Assembly: GCA_035765135.1 (NCBI GenBank)
Contig: DASTYE010000086.1
Span: 1-14,002, forward strand
Source: JAICNG01 sp035765135
GTDB lineage: Bacteria > Gemmatimonadota > Gemmatimonadetes > Gemmatimonadales > Gemmatimonadaceae
Length of the DNA stretch: 14,002 bases
Direction of reading: 5' to 3'
Shown in pieces: positions 1 through 7,093 of the stretch. The stretch's first letter is position 1, and every line of letters starts with the position of its first letter. The notes below the pieces were generated by a model. That model saw only the letters and a program-made list of their open reading frames with translations, made no database searches and was not told the origin of the DNA. The position numbers and the translations under genes are program-made.

Positions 1-1
1 G

Positions 2-439
2 GCGCTTCACCGCGCCACCTCCGACCCGGCGACGCTCGAGGTGTTGCGGAGGATGGCGAAGGCGTGGCCCTTCTTCGATGACTTCCTCGGCAAGGTCGAG
101 ATGGTGTGCGCGAAGGCCGATCTCGAAATCGCGCGCGCCTACGTGGTGCGGCTGGGTGGCGACGTGAAGCTCCTCGATCGGCTCAGCGAGGAATTCCGCC
201 GCACGGTGTCCGCGGTGCTGACGATACGCGATGCGCCGGATTTACTCATGGACAACGATGTCCTGCGAGCGTCCATCGCGCTCCGCAATCCCTACGTCGA
301 TCCCCTGTCGCTACTCCAGATCTCGCTATTGAGACGGAAGCATGAGCTCGGCGAGAACGCCGACGCGATCGGGCCAGTCGATGATGCGATCGGGACGACG
401 ATAAACGGCGTTGCTCAGGGACTCAGGAACACGGGGTGA
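2..439 (+). CDS. ppc: Phosphoenolpyruvate carboxylase, C-terminal end (5' truncated by window)
   Basis: This is the last ~145 residues of PEP carboxylase, the cytoplasmic enzyme that joins bicarbonate to phosphoenolpyruvate to give oxaloacetate and refill the TCA cycle. The frame is open to the window edge, so the real start lies to the left; the GTG at 41 is only an internal codon. The family's C-terminal hallmarks are present: LRNPYVDPLSLLQ near the middle, then TINGVAQGLRNTG at the extreme end. The terminal RNTG tetrapeptide is the conserved end of the family and lies at the active site. The gene stops with TGA at 437-439 and converges on the rhomboid gene, whose stop is only 16 bases away. 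One TTA leucine codon (242-244) is present outside the octamer context described elsewhere. Identity is secure; length and allosteric sites cannot be judged from this fragment. Confidence 0.95.
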   Translation, partial: ALHRATSDPATLEVLRRMAKAWPFFDDFLGKVEMVCAKADLEIARAYVVRLGGDVKLLDRLSEEFRRTVSAVLTIRDAPDLLMDNDVLRASIALRNPYVDPLSLLQISLLRRKHELGENADAIGPVDDAIGTTINGVAQGLRNTG

Positions 440-455
440 CGACGGAGGGGGACGG

Positions 456-1160
456 CTATCGCAGCCGGTTCGACATGTAGACTACCGGGCGACGCAGGAT
501 CTTCGGCCGGACTCCCCATGCAGCCACCGTCCCGCCGATCAGCCCGCCCAGATGCGCCGCGTTGTCGATCATCGGGACCATCAGCCCGGCCACGAGCGTC
601 AGGAATGCCCAGCCGGCGATCACGACGCCGATGCGCTTGTCGCGCACGAGCAGCTCGCCGCGGTGCTTCCAGAACAGCACGATCACCGCGCCCATGAGCC
701 CGAAGATCGCACCCGAGGCGCCGACGGACGGACCATCGCTCATCGCCATGCTCAGCAGCGAGCCCGCGATCGCGCTCGCGATGTACATGAGGAGCATCCG
801 ACGCGCACCATAGGCGTGCTCGGTCGCCATGCCGAGGATGTAGAGCGAGACGACGTTCCCCACGAGATGCTGTCCGCTGCCGTGGAGCATTGTCGCGGAC
901 ATGATGCGCCACCACTCTCCCCGCATCACGTGATCACGGACGAGAGCGCCTGCCGCGATGATGCTTTCGCGGCTCGCCAGCGCACCGCTTTGGAGCTGCC
1001 ACGCGAAGATGGCACCGAGCGCGACGATGACCGCCAGTGTCGCCGGCGGCACGTAGCTCATCCCGCGCTCGAAGTCGATGCGCGTGTCCACGGGACGCGC
1101 GACATCGAGCATGTCGGCCGTGATGCGGATCGGCTGCTCCCGGGCAGCCGGCTCGCTCAC
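456..1160 (-). CDS. Rhomboid family intramembrane serine protease
   Basis: This 234-residue polytopic membrane protein should cleave transmembrane segments inside the bilayer. After a cytoplasmic N-terminus of about 38 residues, the hydrophobic stretches match the six-helix rhomboid core. Catalytic elements are visible: GEWWRIMSATMLHG (81-94), the HxxxN oxyanion motif (H98, N102), the nucleophile S149 in GASGAIFG, and the catalytic histidine H203 in AAHLGG. The start is GTG (1158-1160), one base after the TAA of the upstream zinc-ribbon gene, so the two are almost certainly co-transcribed and translationally coupled. The AGAGGCGG run in that gene's last codons can serve as ribosome binding site. 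All catalytic residues are intact, so an active protease is likely; the substrate is unknown. Its partner in the operon is a membrane protein, which makes that a natural candidate. Confidence 0.93.
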   Translation of the reverse strand: MSEPAAREQPIRITADMLDVARPVDTRIDFERGMSYVPPATLAVIVALGAIFAWQLQSGALASRESIIAAGALVRDHVMRGEWWRIMSATMLHGSGQHLVGNVVSLYILGMATEHAYGARRMLLMYIASAIAGSLLSMAMSDGPSVGASGAIFGLMGAVIVLFWKHRGELLVRDKRIGVVIAGWAFLTLVAGLMVPMIDNAAHLGGLIGGTVAAWGVRPKILRRPVVYMSNRLR

Positions 1161-1161
1161 G

Positions 1162-2049
1162 TTACCGCCTCTCGCCGGTGTCGAGCATTACGCCGAGCGC
1201 CAGCGCGAGACGCCGATCGAAATCCCGGCGGCGGTCTGCGCTGAGGTCGAGGACGTAGCGATCGAGGATCGTGAACTTCCGCTTGAACTCGCCGATGACG
1301 GTGTTGCCGAGTCCGCGCGTGATGAGGAAGTTCGTCCGCAGTAATCCGTAGAGGGGTCCGAGCACGCGCCGCAGCAGCGAGAGGATGATGGAGTCTTCCT
1401 TGGCCACGTACATCACCGATCCGCCGGGTGAGCGCATCACCCAACGCTTCCGGAAGATGTTCGACAGATAGTTCTTCTTCAGGGAGGCGAGTGGCTTTCC
1501 GGCGGCGTCACGAATGGTGTACGTTCGCGTGGGGAACTCGATCTTCTTGTCCTGGAGAATGTCGAGGAGCTTTTCGCGCTTCCCCTCGTCCCGGTAGAAC
1601 GTCACGTGGCGCTTCTTCGAGAGTGCCATCGCGACCGTAACGAATACCACCGGCAGGAGCAGAAATACGATCATCCCCGGCACGCCGTTCTCTCCCTCAG
1701 CGCTGACCGCGACCACTCCCGCCATGGCGCCCATGTACAGGACGGACGTGACGGCATAGGCGCCCACGAGAGCAAGCACCTGGCGCCAGAAGTAGGTGGG
1801 CCGCTCGACGAAGAGAATCGGGTTACCCTGCTCGTCGGACACCTGGTACTTCTGGTTGATGGCGAAGTGCTTCTGCCGGAGCAGGAAGATGTCCCGGTTG
1901 AACGCTTCGTCAGCCTGCGATTTCGGGGTCAGCGTACTCTCGCCAGCCTTGTTGACGGCGCCACACTGGGGACATTCGATGAGCTTGCCGGCGTACTCGT
2001 CTTTCAGGGTGTAGGTGTTCCGGCAGCGACAGCTGACGACGACTGGCAT
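1162..2049 (-). CDS. Zinc-ribbon protein with LURP-one/scramblase-like domain and two transmembrane helices
   Basis: This 295-residue protein begins with a short zinc ribbon: C7 and C9, then C26-P-Q-C29-G. From about 53 to 84 comes a strand-rich segment with FLLRQKHFAINQKYQV and DEQGNPILFVERP, typical of the LURP-one-related/phospholipid-scramblase-like barrel. Two hydrophobic helices follow (about 90-115 and 123-143). The C-terminal part (148-295) looks like the rest of the barrel, with IGEFKRKFTILDRYVLDLS and a final helix LALALGVMLD. In these families the barrel is a tubby-like fold associated with membranes, but its biochemical role in bacteria is not settled. The ATG at 2047-2049 has a GGAG-type ribosome binding site just upstream. 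It is first in an operon with the rhomboid protease, one base away. The family match is by pattern recognition; lipid scrambling is not shown. Confidence 0.7.
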   Translation of the reverse strand: MPVVVSCRCRNTYTLKDEYAGKLIECPQCGAVNKAGESTLTPKSQADEAFNRDIFLLRQKHFAINQKYQVSDEQGNPILFVERPTYFWRQVLALVGAYAVTSVLYMGAMAGVVAVSAEGENGVPGMIVFLLLPVVFVTVAMALSKKRHVTFYRDEGKREKLLDILQDKKIEFPTRTYTIRDAAGKPLASLKKNYLSNIFRKRWVMRSPGGSVMYVAKEDSIILSLLRRVLGPLYGLLRTNFLITRGLGNTVIGEFKRKFTILDRYVLDLSADRRRDFDRRLALALGVMLDTGERR

Positions 2050-2133
2050 ACCTGGCTCCGGTGATCGTTATGCGAACGGTGCTGCTCCGGGATGGAGACG
2101 ATCGACCCCCGAAAAAGAGCACGGGCGCCCCCC

Positions 2134-2163
2134 TTGGCAGGGTCGGTTGCCCGAGTTTGTAAA
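2134..2163 (+). promoter_or_regulatory. Candidate sigma70-type promoter for the NGP-repeat gene
   Basis: TTGGCA (2134-2139, one mismatch from the -35 consensus) and TGTAAA (2158-2163, four of six -10 positions) are separated by 18 bases. Transcription would begin near 2171, giving a leader of about 40 bases before the ATG at 2212. It lies in the divergent 162-base gap between the zinc-ribbon gene and this gene. Nothing equally good was seen for the minus-strand operon. The call rests on hexamer matching alone. Confidence 0.35.
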
Positions 2164-2211
2164 CCCTGGGCGGACCTGGGCTGTCTGATAGCGCGACCAA
2201 TGGAGGGTCCA

Positions 2212-3012
2212 ATGCGAATGCTTTTCCTCGCGACACTGCTGGCGGCAGCGCCCGCGTTGCTCGCGCAGCAGGACGAAAGCGAGTGGCTGGAGGACTGCCG
2301 CGATCAGCAGAACCGTCGTCGCGTTTCCCACTGTGAGATACGGAACACGGGCTATCGCCAGGCGGCTGGGGGCATGCTCACCGCCGATCAGAACCAGAAT
2401 GGGGGAGTTTCCATCCGGGGTTGGGACCGTGACAGCGTGCACGTGCAGGCTCGCATCCGCGCGGTCGCCCGGACCGAGCAGCAGGCACGCGCGATCGCCG
2501 AGCGAATCCGTGTCCTCGTCGAGCCGGGAAATGTCGGCGCCGCCGGCCCGTCCTCGGACCCGGAGGAGAGCTGGCATGTGACCTTCGTGATTTTCGTCCC
2601 GCGCCGCACCGATCTTCGGGCCGAGGCGCACAATGGGCCAATCAAGGTCGAGCAGGTCGAGGGCAACATCGACGTGCGCGCCGTGAACGGTCCCATCTCG
2701 CTGCGTGATCTCGCCGGCGACGTGCGAGCTCGCGGTCAAAACGGCCCCGTCTCGGTGCGCCTCTCCGGATCCCGCTGGAATGGGGTGGGGCTCGACGCCG
2801 AAACGCAGAACGGACCGATGGTGCTGTACATCCCCGAGGGGTACAACGCGCGCCTGGAGACGGGAACGACGAACGGCCCCATGTCGATCGGCTTCCCGAT
2901 CACCGTCATGGGCCACGCGCTGGAACGCCGAATCACGACGACCTTGGGCGACGGCGGCCCGACGATTCGAGCGCGAACCCACAACGGACCGCTGACGATC
3001 CGGCGGCCGTAG
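2212..3012 (+). CDS. Secreted NGP-repeat (DUF4097-like) beta-strand protein
   Basis: This 266-residue exported protein has a clear signal peptide, MRMLFLATLLAAAPALLAQ, with cleavage expected near residue 19. I chose the ATG at 2212 because GGAGG (2202-2206) sits five bases upstream and the signal peptide begins there; the same frame is open further upstream but without such features. The mature part carries a recurring turn motif, NGP followed by alternating hydrophobic residues, at residues 141, 159, 177, 200, 221 and 258, with degenerate copies NGG (63) and GGP (248). This is the pattern of DUF4097-type proteins, thought to form stacked beta-strands like a right-handed helix or toast-rack. 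C29 and C41 could form a disulfide. No enzyme motif is visible; a role in the periplasm or at the cell surface is all that can be inferred. A strong hairpin follows the stop. Confidence 0.8.
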   Translation: MRMLFLATLLAAAPALLAQQDESEWLEDCRDQQNRRRVSHCEIRNTGYRQAAGGMLTADQNQNGGVSIRGWDRDSVHVQARIRAVARTEQQARAIAERIRVLVEPGNVGAAGPSSDPEESWHVTFVIFVPRRTDLRAEAHNGPIKVEQVEGNIDVRAVNGPISLRDLAGDVRARGQNGPVSVRLSGSRWNGVGLDAETQNGPMVLYIPEGYNARLETGTTNGPMSIGFPITVMGHALERRITTTLGDGGPTIRARTHNGPLTIRRP

Positions 3013-3023
3013 GCCTCACGCAA

Positions 3024-3055
3024 GGTGCTCGGATGACGCGAGCATCTCGAGCACC
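3024..3055 (+). terminator. Strong hairpin after the NGP-repeat gene, likely terminator
   Basis: GGTGCTCG (3024-3031) pairs with CGAGCACC (3048-3055), and just inside it GATG (3032-3035) pairs with CATC (3043-3046), with one bulged T and a seven-base loop. This makes a 12-base-pair stem 11 bases after the stop codon. There is no T-run behind it, so it would be an L-shaped or Rho-assisted terminator rather than a classical one. A competing pairing exists (see findings). Confidence 0.5.
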
Positions 3056-3110
3056 CTGAGTATCGCCGAAGCACCTTGAGCGCCTTCGTTCCGCCCCTCA
3101 TGTTGGCAGC

Positions 3111-4838
3111 ATGGGTGTCGCGCGCTCATTCCTCCTCGCCGTCACGCTCCTTGCCGCCGCCAACGCGGGGAACGCACAAGGGGACGTGACGCCGGTGGCG
3201 GAATCAGGCGCATCGCGGCGTGACGCGGAACGGGCGATGCGCGCCTTCGAGCAACGACGGTTGCGGCTGGTGCCTAACGTGCCGTCATCCGGCAGCGGCC
3301 CCGGGGACATCATCATTGGCCGGTATCGGTACGCGGCTGGCGAAGCCGACGACCTCACCCCACCGCCTGCCGAACCCGAGGCCATCGCGAACGCCCGGCG
3401 CGAATTGCTGCGGACGCTGCACCTCGCCGCCCAGGCCATGCCGGCCGATGCCTGGATTCGAAGCCGCCTCGTCTGGTACGCCATCGAGGCGGGCGACACC
3501 ACCGCCGCGGTGGACGCGGCTCGTCGGTGCATCGACGAAGACGTCGCGTGGTGGTGCGATGCCCTCCTCGGGCTGGCGCTGCACATCGCGCACGACTTCC
3601 CCGCGGCCGAGGAGGCGTTCGATCGCGCTCTCGCCGCAATGCCGGATTCGACACGGTGCCGCTGGACGGACGCGTCGATTCTGCTGGACGGTAGCGCCGA
3701 ACGGCTCCTCAAGCGCACCCCCTGCGATCGTCGGGCCGCCCTCGACGAACGGCTGTGGTGGCTGGCCGATCCGCTGCACTCGGTCGAGGGGAACGAGCTC
3801 CGAAGCGAGCACCTCGCTCGCCACGCCTTTACCGTGCTCCACGACCGGTGGCGGGCGTCGCACCCGTTAGGCTGGGGCAACGACATGCGCGAGATCGTGC
3901 TGCGGTACGCCTGGCCCATCGCCTGGTCGCGCGACCGCACGGCCGAGCGGTCCCCGACGCAACCCGGGTTTTCTTTCGCGCTCACCGGTCACGAGCCCAA
4001 TCCCGCGTACTTCTTCTTTCCTGACGGTCCCGCACTGGAATCGCCGTATGACGTGTCGGACGAGAGCTGGGACCTGAAGCGTGAGCGCGCCACCACGCAT
4101 TACGCGCACCCCTACGCGGTGCCGATGCGGCCGCTCCGCCACCAGATCGGCGCGTTTCTGCGCGGCGATTCGTTGCTGATCGTCGGCGCCTGGGATGCGA
4201 GCGAGGACACTCTCTTCAGTGAAACGGCCGGGGCGGCACTGGTCGTGTCGGCCAACGACGGTCGCACCCGCTTTACCGAGCATCGCGCGGGGGCGGGGGA
4301 GCGGAGCGCTCTCCTGCTCACCGTTCCACGCGCCTCGTACCTCGCCAGCCTGGAGCTTCGCGACCGCGGCTCGCGCGCGGCCGCGCGCGCACGCGAAGGC
4401 GTCCGCGGCCTCACGCTCAACGGCGGTGTCGCGCTCTCCGACATTCTCCTGCTGGAACCGGGAGAGCGTCCGACCACATTCGACGAGGCGCTGCGCCGCC
4501 TTCTGCCCGATGCCACCCTTGGCACCGATCGTCGGGTGACACTCTACTGGGAGATCTACGGGGTGCCGGCGACCACGACACCTCATGTATCGGTGAGCGT
4601 GTCGCGCGTTCGGGCATCGCGGGCGCGCCGGCTCGCCGAGAAGCTCGGCCTTCGATCGGAGCCTCAGACGGTCGAAATGGCGTGGGAGACCGATGCTCCG
4701 GAGGGGCGCACGGCGGCCGGCAGCATCACACTCGATTTGCGCGATCGGCCATCAGGGACGTGGCGGGTGTCAGTCAGGTTTACCGGCGACGGCACGACCG
4801 CGACGACATCGCGGGACCTCATCATTGGGGATCACTAG
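3111..4838 (+). CDS. Secreted protein with helical-repeat region and divergent GWxTD-type domain
   Basis: This 575-residue protein has a signal peptide (MGVARSFLLAVTLLAAANAG, cleaved near AQ at 23-24). Residues 90-200 are helix-rich and resemble tetratricopeptide repeats, with AARRCI, ALLGLALHIAHDFPAAEEAF and DRALAAMPDS. Residues 213-268 resemble the GWxTD domain: a WWLADPL...EGNELRSEHLARHAF stretch in place of the usual 'FW..rDP....NE...E...R' and GWGND (254-258) in place of GWxTD, followed by REIVLRYAWP. Further on, ALSDILLL (441-448) and VTLYWEIYG (476-484) also match positions typical of that family. Function of GWxTD proteins is not established; they are secreted or periplasmic. The ATG at 3111 has no good ribosome binding site; a weak -35/-10 pair ending just before it (TTGAGC at 3076, CATGTT at 3099) hints at a nearly leaderless message. 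The stop TAG is one base before the next gene's GTG, so the two form an operon. Confidence 0.65.
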   Translation: MGVARSFLLAVTLLAAANAGNAQGDVTPVAESGASRRDAERAMRAFEQRRLRLVPNVPSSGSGPGDIIIGRYRYAAGEADDLTPPPAEPEAIANARRELLRTLHLAAQAMPADAWIRSRLVWYAIEAGDTTAAVDAARRCIDEDVAWWCDALLGLALHIAHDFPAAEEAFDRALAAMPDSTRCRWTDASILLDGSAERLLKRTPCDRRAALDERLWWLADPLHSVEGNELRSEHLARHAFTVLHDRWRASHPLGWGNDMREIVLRYAWPIAWSRDRTAERSPTQPGFSFALTGHEPNPAYFFFPDGPALESPYDVSDESWDLKRERATTHYAHPYAVPMRPLRHQIGAFLRGDSLLIVGAWDASEDTLFSETAGAALVVSANDGRTRFTEHRAGAGERSALLLTVPRASYLASLELRDRGSRAAARAREGVRGLTLNGGVALSDILLLEPGERPTTFDEALRRLLPDATLGTDRRVTLYWEIYGVPATTTPHVSVSVSRVRASRARRLAEKLGLRSEPQTVEMAWETDAPEGRTAAGSITLDLRDRPSGTWRVSVRFTGDGTTATTSRDLIIGDH

Positions 4839-4839
4839 C

Positions 4840-5724
4840 GTGAGATCGCGAACGCGTCGCGCCCATGCGACAAGGTGGCTCATCGGGCCGGCGCTCGGAG
4901 TCACCATCGCGGCCGCCTGCGCGCACACCCCCCGCTCGGAGCGGGACGTTCCGCTCGCGTTCGGACGATGGCAGGCGCCCCTGGGACAAGCATGCTACGA
5001 GGACGAGCTCCAGCCGCCGGAGCTCCCCGAACCATCGACCCTGTTCGATACGGCCGGCGCGATCCGCGCACTTCGCGCTCGAGCACCGGGCAGCGTGCTG
5101 ATCGCGCTGCGATTCGACTCGTTAGGGCGCCTCGATCGGTCGGCCGTGATCGATCGAAGGATGACGGCGGGGGCGGCGGACTCCGTCCGCGCGATCGTCA
5201 CGGCGCACGCTCGTCGGCTCAGAATGGCCGACGCGTGGGGAGCCCGACTCCTCGCGATTACCGGGGAGTCCGCCGCGCTCACGCTCGCACGACGAGAGCT
5301 CTGCCCGCCCGCACTCGCGCGCATCGAACCAATTGCCGTGGCGAACCTGGCGGCGATCACCGAGAGCGAAGCCGAGCTGGTTCCGCCGCCCGACTGGATC
5401 GTTCGCGGCGTCCCGCCCCCGCCATCCCGCCCGGCGCGATCGACCGTCGAAAAGACCGCCGCCGGCCAGGTTCGCGATAGCGCCCGCGTCTCCATGGACT
5501 CCACCAGCAGGTCACCCGACCTCATGGCCATCGGCGAGGCGATGCTGACACTGCGCGTACTGATCGATACGACAGGCGCGATCGCGCACGCCGAGATCGC
5601 CCGGTCAGCGACGGCGAACCTCGATCGCGACCGCCTGGTGGCCGAGCTCGCGCGGTACCGGTTTCACCCCGCGCTCGAGGACCGCGTGCCCACACCCTGG
5701 TGGATCATTCTCAGGATCAAATGA
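4840..5724 (+). CDS. Lipoprotein-like protein with two TonB_C-like halves
   Basis: This 294-residue protein is exported: a basic N-terminus (RSRTRRAHATR) precedes a hydrophobic stretch ending in TIAAAC, with C27 as a possible lipidated cysteine, though the lipobox is imperfect. I take GTG (4840-4842) as start because it lies one base after the upstream stop and directly in front of the basic/hydrophobic leader. The C-terminal part (235-294) shows the TonB C-terminal pattern: TLRVLIDTTGAIAHAEI, then YRFHPALEDRVPTPWWIILRI, the family's 'v.vdt.G', 'F.PA..dG.pv' and final strand. Residues 85-130, with SVLIALRFDSLGRLDRSAVI, look like a second, more worn copy. Such TonB_C-like modules in lineage-specific lipoproteins are not necessarily energy transducers, and no N-terminal transmembrane/proline-rich TonB arm is present beyond a short VPPPPSRP (191-198). 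It is co-transcribed with the GWxTD-like gene. Confidence 0.6.
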   Translation: MRSRTRRAHATRWLIGPALGVTIAAACAHTPRSERDVPLAFGRWQAPLGQACYEDELQPPELPEPSTLFDTAGAIRALRARAPGSVLIALRFDSLGRLDRSAVIDRRMTAGAADSVRAIVTAHARRLRMADAWGARLLAITGESAALTLARRELCPPALARIEPIAVANLAAITESEAELVPPPDWIVRGVPPPPSRPARSTVEKTAAGQVRDSARVSMDSTSRSPDLMAIGEAMLTLRVLIDTTGAIAHAEIARSATANLDRDRLVAELARYRFHPALEDRVPTPWWIILRIK

Positions 5725-5761
5725 GGAAGTGTATCGCGGTGTTCACTCAACCGACTTCCTC
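5723..5761. terminator. Bidirectional hairpin between convergent genes
   Basis: GAGGAAGT (5723-5730) is the exact reverse complement of ACTTCCTC (5754-5761). Inside, CGGT (5737-5740) pairs with ACCG (5750-5753), which is directly next to the right arm, leaving a six-base bulge and a nine-base loop. The hairpin starts in the stop codon of the TonB_C-like gene and ends inside the last codons of nhaA, so it could stop transcription from both sides in an 18-base gap. There is no long T-run on either strand. Confidence 0.5.
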
Positions 5762-7092
5762 GGTCCTTGGTCCTCGTCTCCTTTCTGGCTTCTAAGCATC
5801 AACCACCCGGCGACGCCCGCGATGAGCGACGCGCCGAGAATCCCGACTTTCGCCGAATCGAGGAGGCTCTGATCGCTGAAGGCGAGGCCGGCGATGAAAA
5901 GCGACATCGTGAAGCCGATCCCGCCAAGCCAGCTCACCCCGTGAAGCGCCCGCCACGTCGTCCGCTCCGGTAACGCCGCGATTCGCATTCTCACCGCGAG
6001 CCAGGCGACCAGCGTGATGCCTAACGGCTTGCCCACCACCAGCCCGAGGATAATGCCCGCGGTCACGCCGACGGCGAGTGAGTCGAAGAGCGCGCCGCCG
6101 AGCGCAACGCCCGCGTTGGCGAGGGCAAACAGCGGCATGATGAAGAATGCCACCACCCGATGAAGCTTGTGCTCCAGGGTCAACAGCGGCGACTGAACAT
6201 CCTCCGCCGCGTGCTCGAGCTCCTCGATCGCCTCCTGCTGCGCACGATTGCTGAGCACCGTCTCTCCGGGCTGACAGGCGGCATCGAATTCGTCGATGGC
6301 CCCCCGCGCGCGCGCCAGGAATTCCCGCTCGTTCACCCGCGTGCGTGACGGAATCGTCATCGCCAGGACGACTCCCGCCACCGTCGCGTGGACGCCCGAG
6401 TACAGGAACGCGAGCCACAGGAGCACTCCGAGCGCGAGAAACACCGACGGGCGCCGCACGCCAAGTGCGACGAGAACGATCAGGGTGGCGACGATCGCGC
6501 CACCCGCCATGAGACTCGTCACCGATACATCGCTCGTGTAGAACAAAGCGATCACGAGCACGGCGCCAATGTCATCCGCGATGGCGAGCGCCGTGAGGAA
6601 CACCTTGAGCGCGATCGGCACCCGAGGGCCCAGCAGGGCGAGCACGCCCAGCGCGAAGGCGATGTCGGTGGCCATTGGGATTCCCCAACCCGCGCTCCCC
6701 GGCCCACCCACGTTGAGCATGACGTACATGAGGGCGGGGAGGAGCATGCCGCCTAACGCGCCGGCGATCGGCAGCGCAGCCTGGCGCGGGGTGGACAGCT
6801 CGCCCACCAGCAGCTCGCGCTTGATCTCCAGGCCGACGACGAAGAAAAAGACCGCCATCAACCCGTCGTTGATCCAGTGATGCAACGACAGCTCGAGCGT
6901 GCGCTCCCCGATACGCACGCCGATGTGCGTTTCCCAGAGATGGAAGTAGCTCTCGCTCCACGGAGAATTCGCCCATGCCAGGGCGAGCGCGGCGCAGATG
7001 AGGAGAACGACTCCGCCGGAGGACTCCGTTCGCGCGAATCGCTGAAAGGGCCGGAGCGCCCGAACGACGAGCGGAGTTGTCGAACCCGCCAC
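5743..7092 (-). CDS. nhaA: Na+/H+ antiporter NhaA
   Basis: This 449-residue inner-membrane antiporter exchanges external protons for internal Na+ or Li+, serving sodium and alkaline-pH tolerance. The family signature is complete: HHWINDGLMAVFFFVVGLEIKREL (71-94), the ATDIAFALGVL motif with D143, and ALAIADDIGAV with the cation-binding pair D173/D174. VVGKPLGI matches the segment of the functionally important lysine of E. coli NhaA, and WLGGIGFTMSLFIAGLAF is the typical late helix. A hydrophilic segment of about 60 residues (roughly 260-310), rich in Glu, sits in a loop and is longer than in E. coli. The GTG start (7090-7092) lies one base after the TAG of proline dehydrogenase, so it is translated from that message; the N-terminus RPFQRFARTESSGG is where NhaA proteins usually begin. 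Two TTA leucine codons fall in CGTTAGGC octamers. Confidence 0.97.
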   Translation of the reverse strand: MAGSTTPLVVRALRPFQRFARTESSGGVVLLICAALALAWANSPWSESYFHLWETHIGVRIGERTLELSLHHWINDGLMAVFFFVVGLEIKRELLVGELSTPRQAALPIAGALGGMLLPALMYVMLNVGGPGSAGWGIPMATDIAFALGVLALLGPRVPIALKVFLTALAIADDIGAVLVIALFYTSDVSVTSLMAGGAIVATLIVLVALGVRRPSVFLALGVLLWLAFLYSGVHATVAGVVLAMTIPSRTRVNEREFLARARGAIDEFDAACQPGETVLSNRAQQEAIEELEHAAEDVQSPLLTLEHKLHRVVAFFIMPLFALANAGVALGGALFDSLAVGVTAGIILGLVVGKPLGITLVAWLAVRMRIAALPERTTWRALHGVSWLGGIGFTMSLFIAGLAFSDQSLLDSAKVGILGASLIAGVAGWLMLRSQKGDEDQGPRKSVE

Positions 7093-7093
7093 G

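Noticed and set aside
453..467. CGGCT/AGCCG stem at the ppc-rhomboid convergent end as terminator
   Set aside because: Only five base pairs, lies within rhomboid C-terminal codons and has no T-run on either side.
411..1244. Long plus-strand open frame of 277 residues
   Set aside because: It is antisense to the rhomboid gene, is full of His/Arg/Asp low-complexity sequence, and the rhomboid frame on the other strand has intact catalytic residues.
2068..2982. Minus-strand open frame of 304 residues
   Set aside because: Antisense shadow of the NGP-repeat gene; no ribosome binding site or recognisable domain, while the plus frame has a signal peptide and regular repeats.
3098..3985. Minus-strand open frame of 295 residues
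   Set aside because: Ser/Arg/Ala-rich shadow of the GWxTD-like gene, typical of antisense frames in GC-rich DNA.
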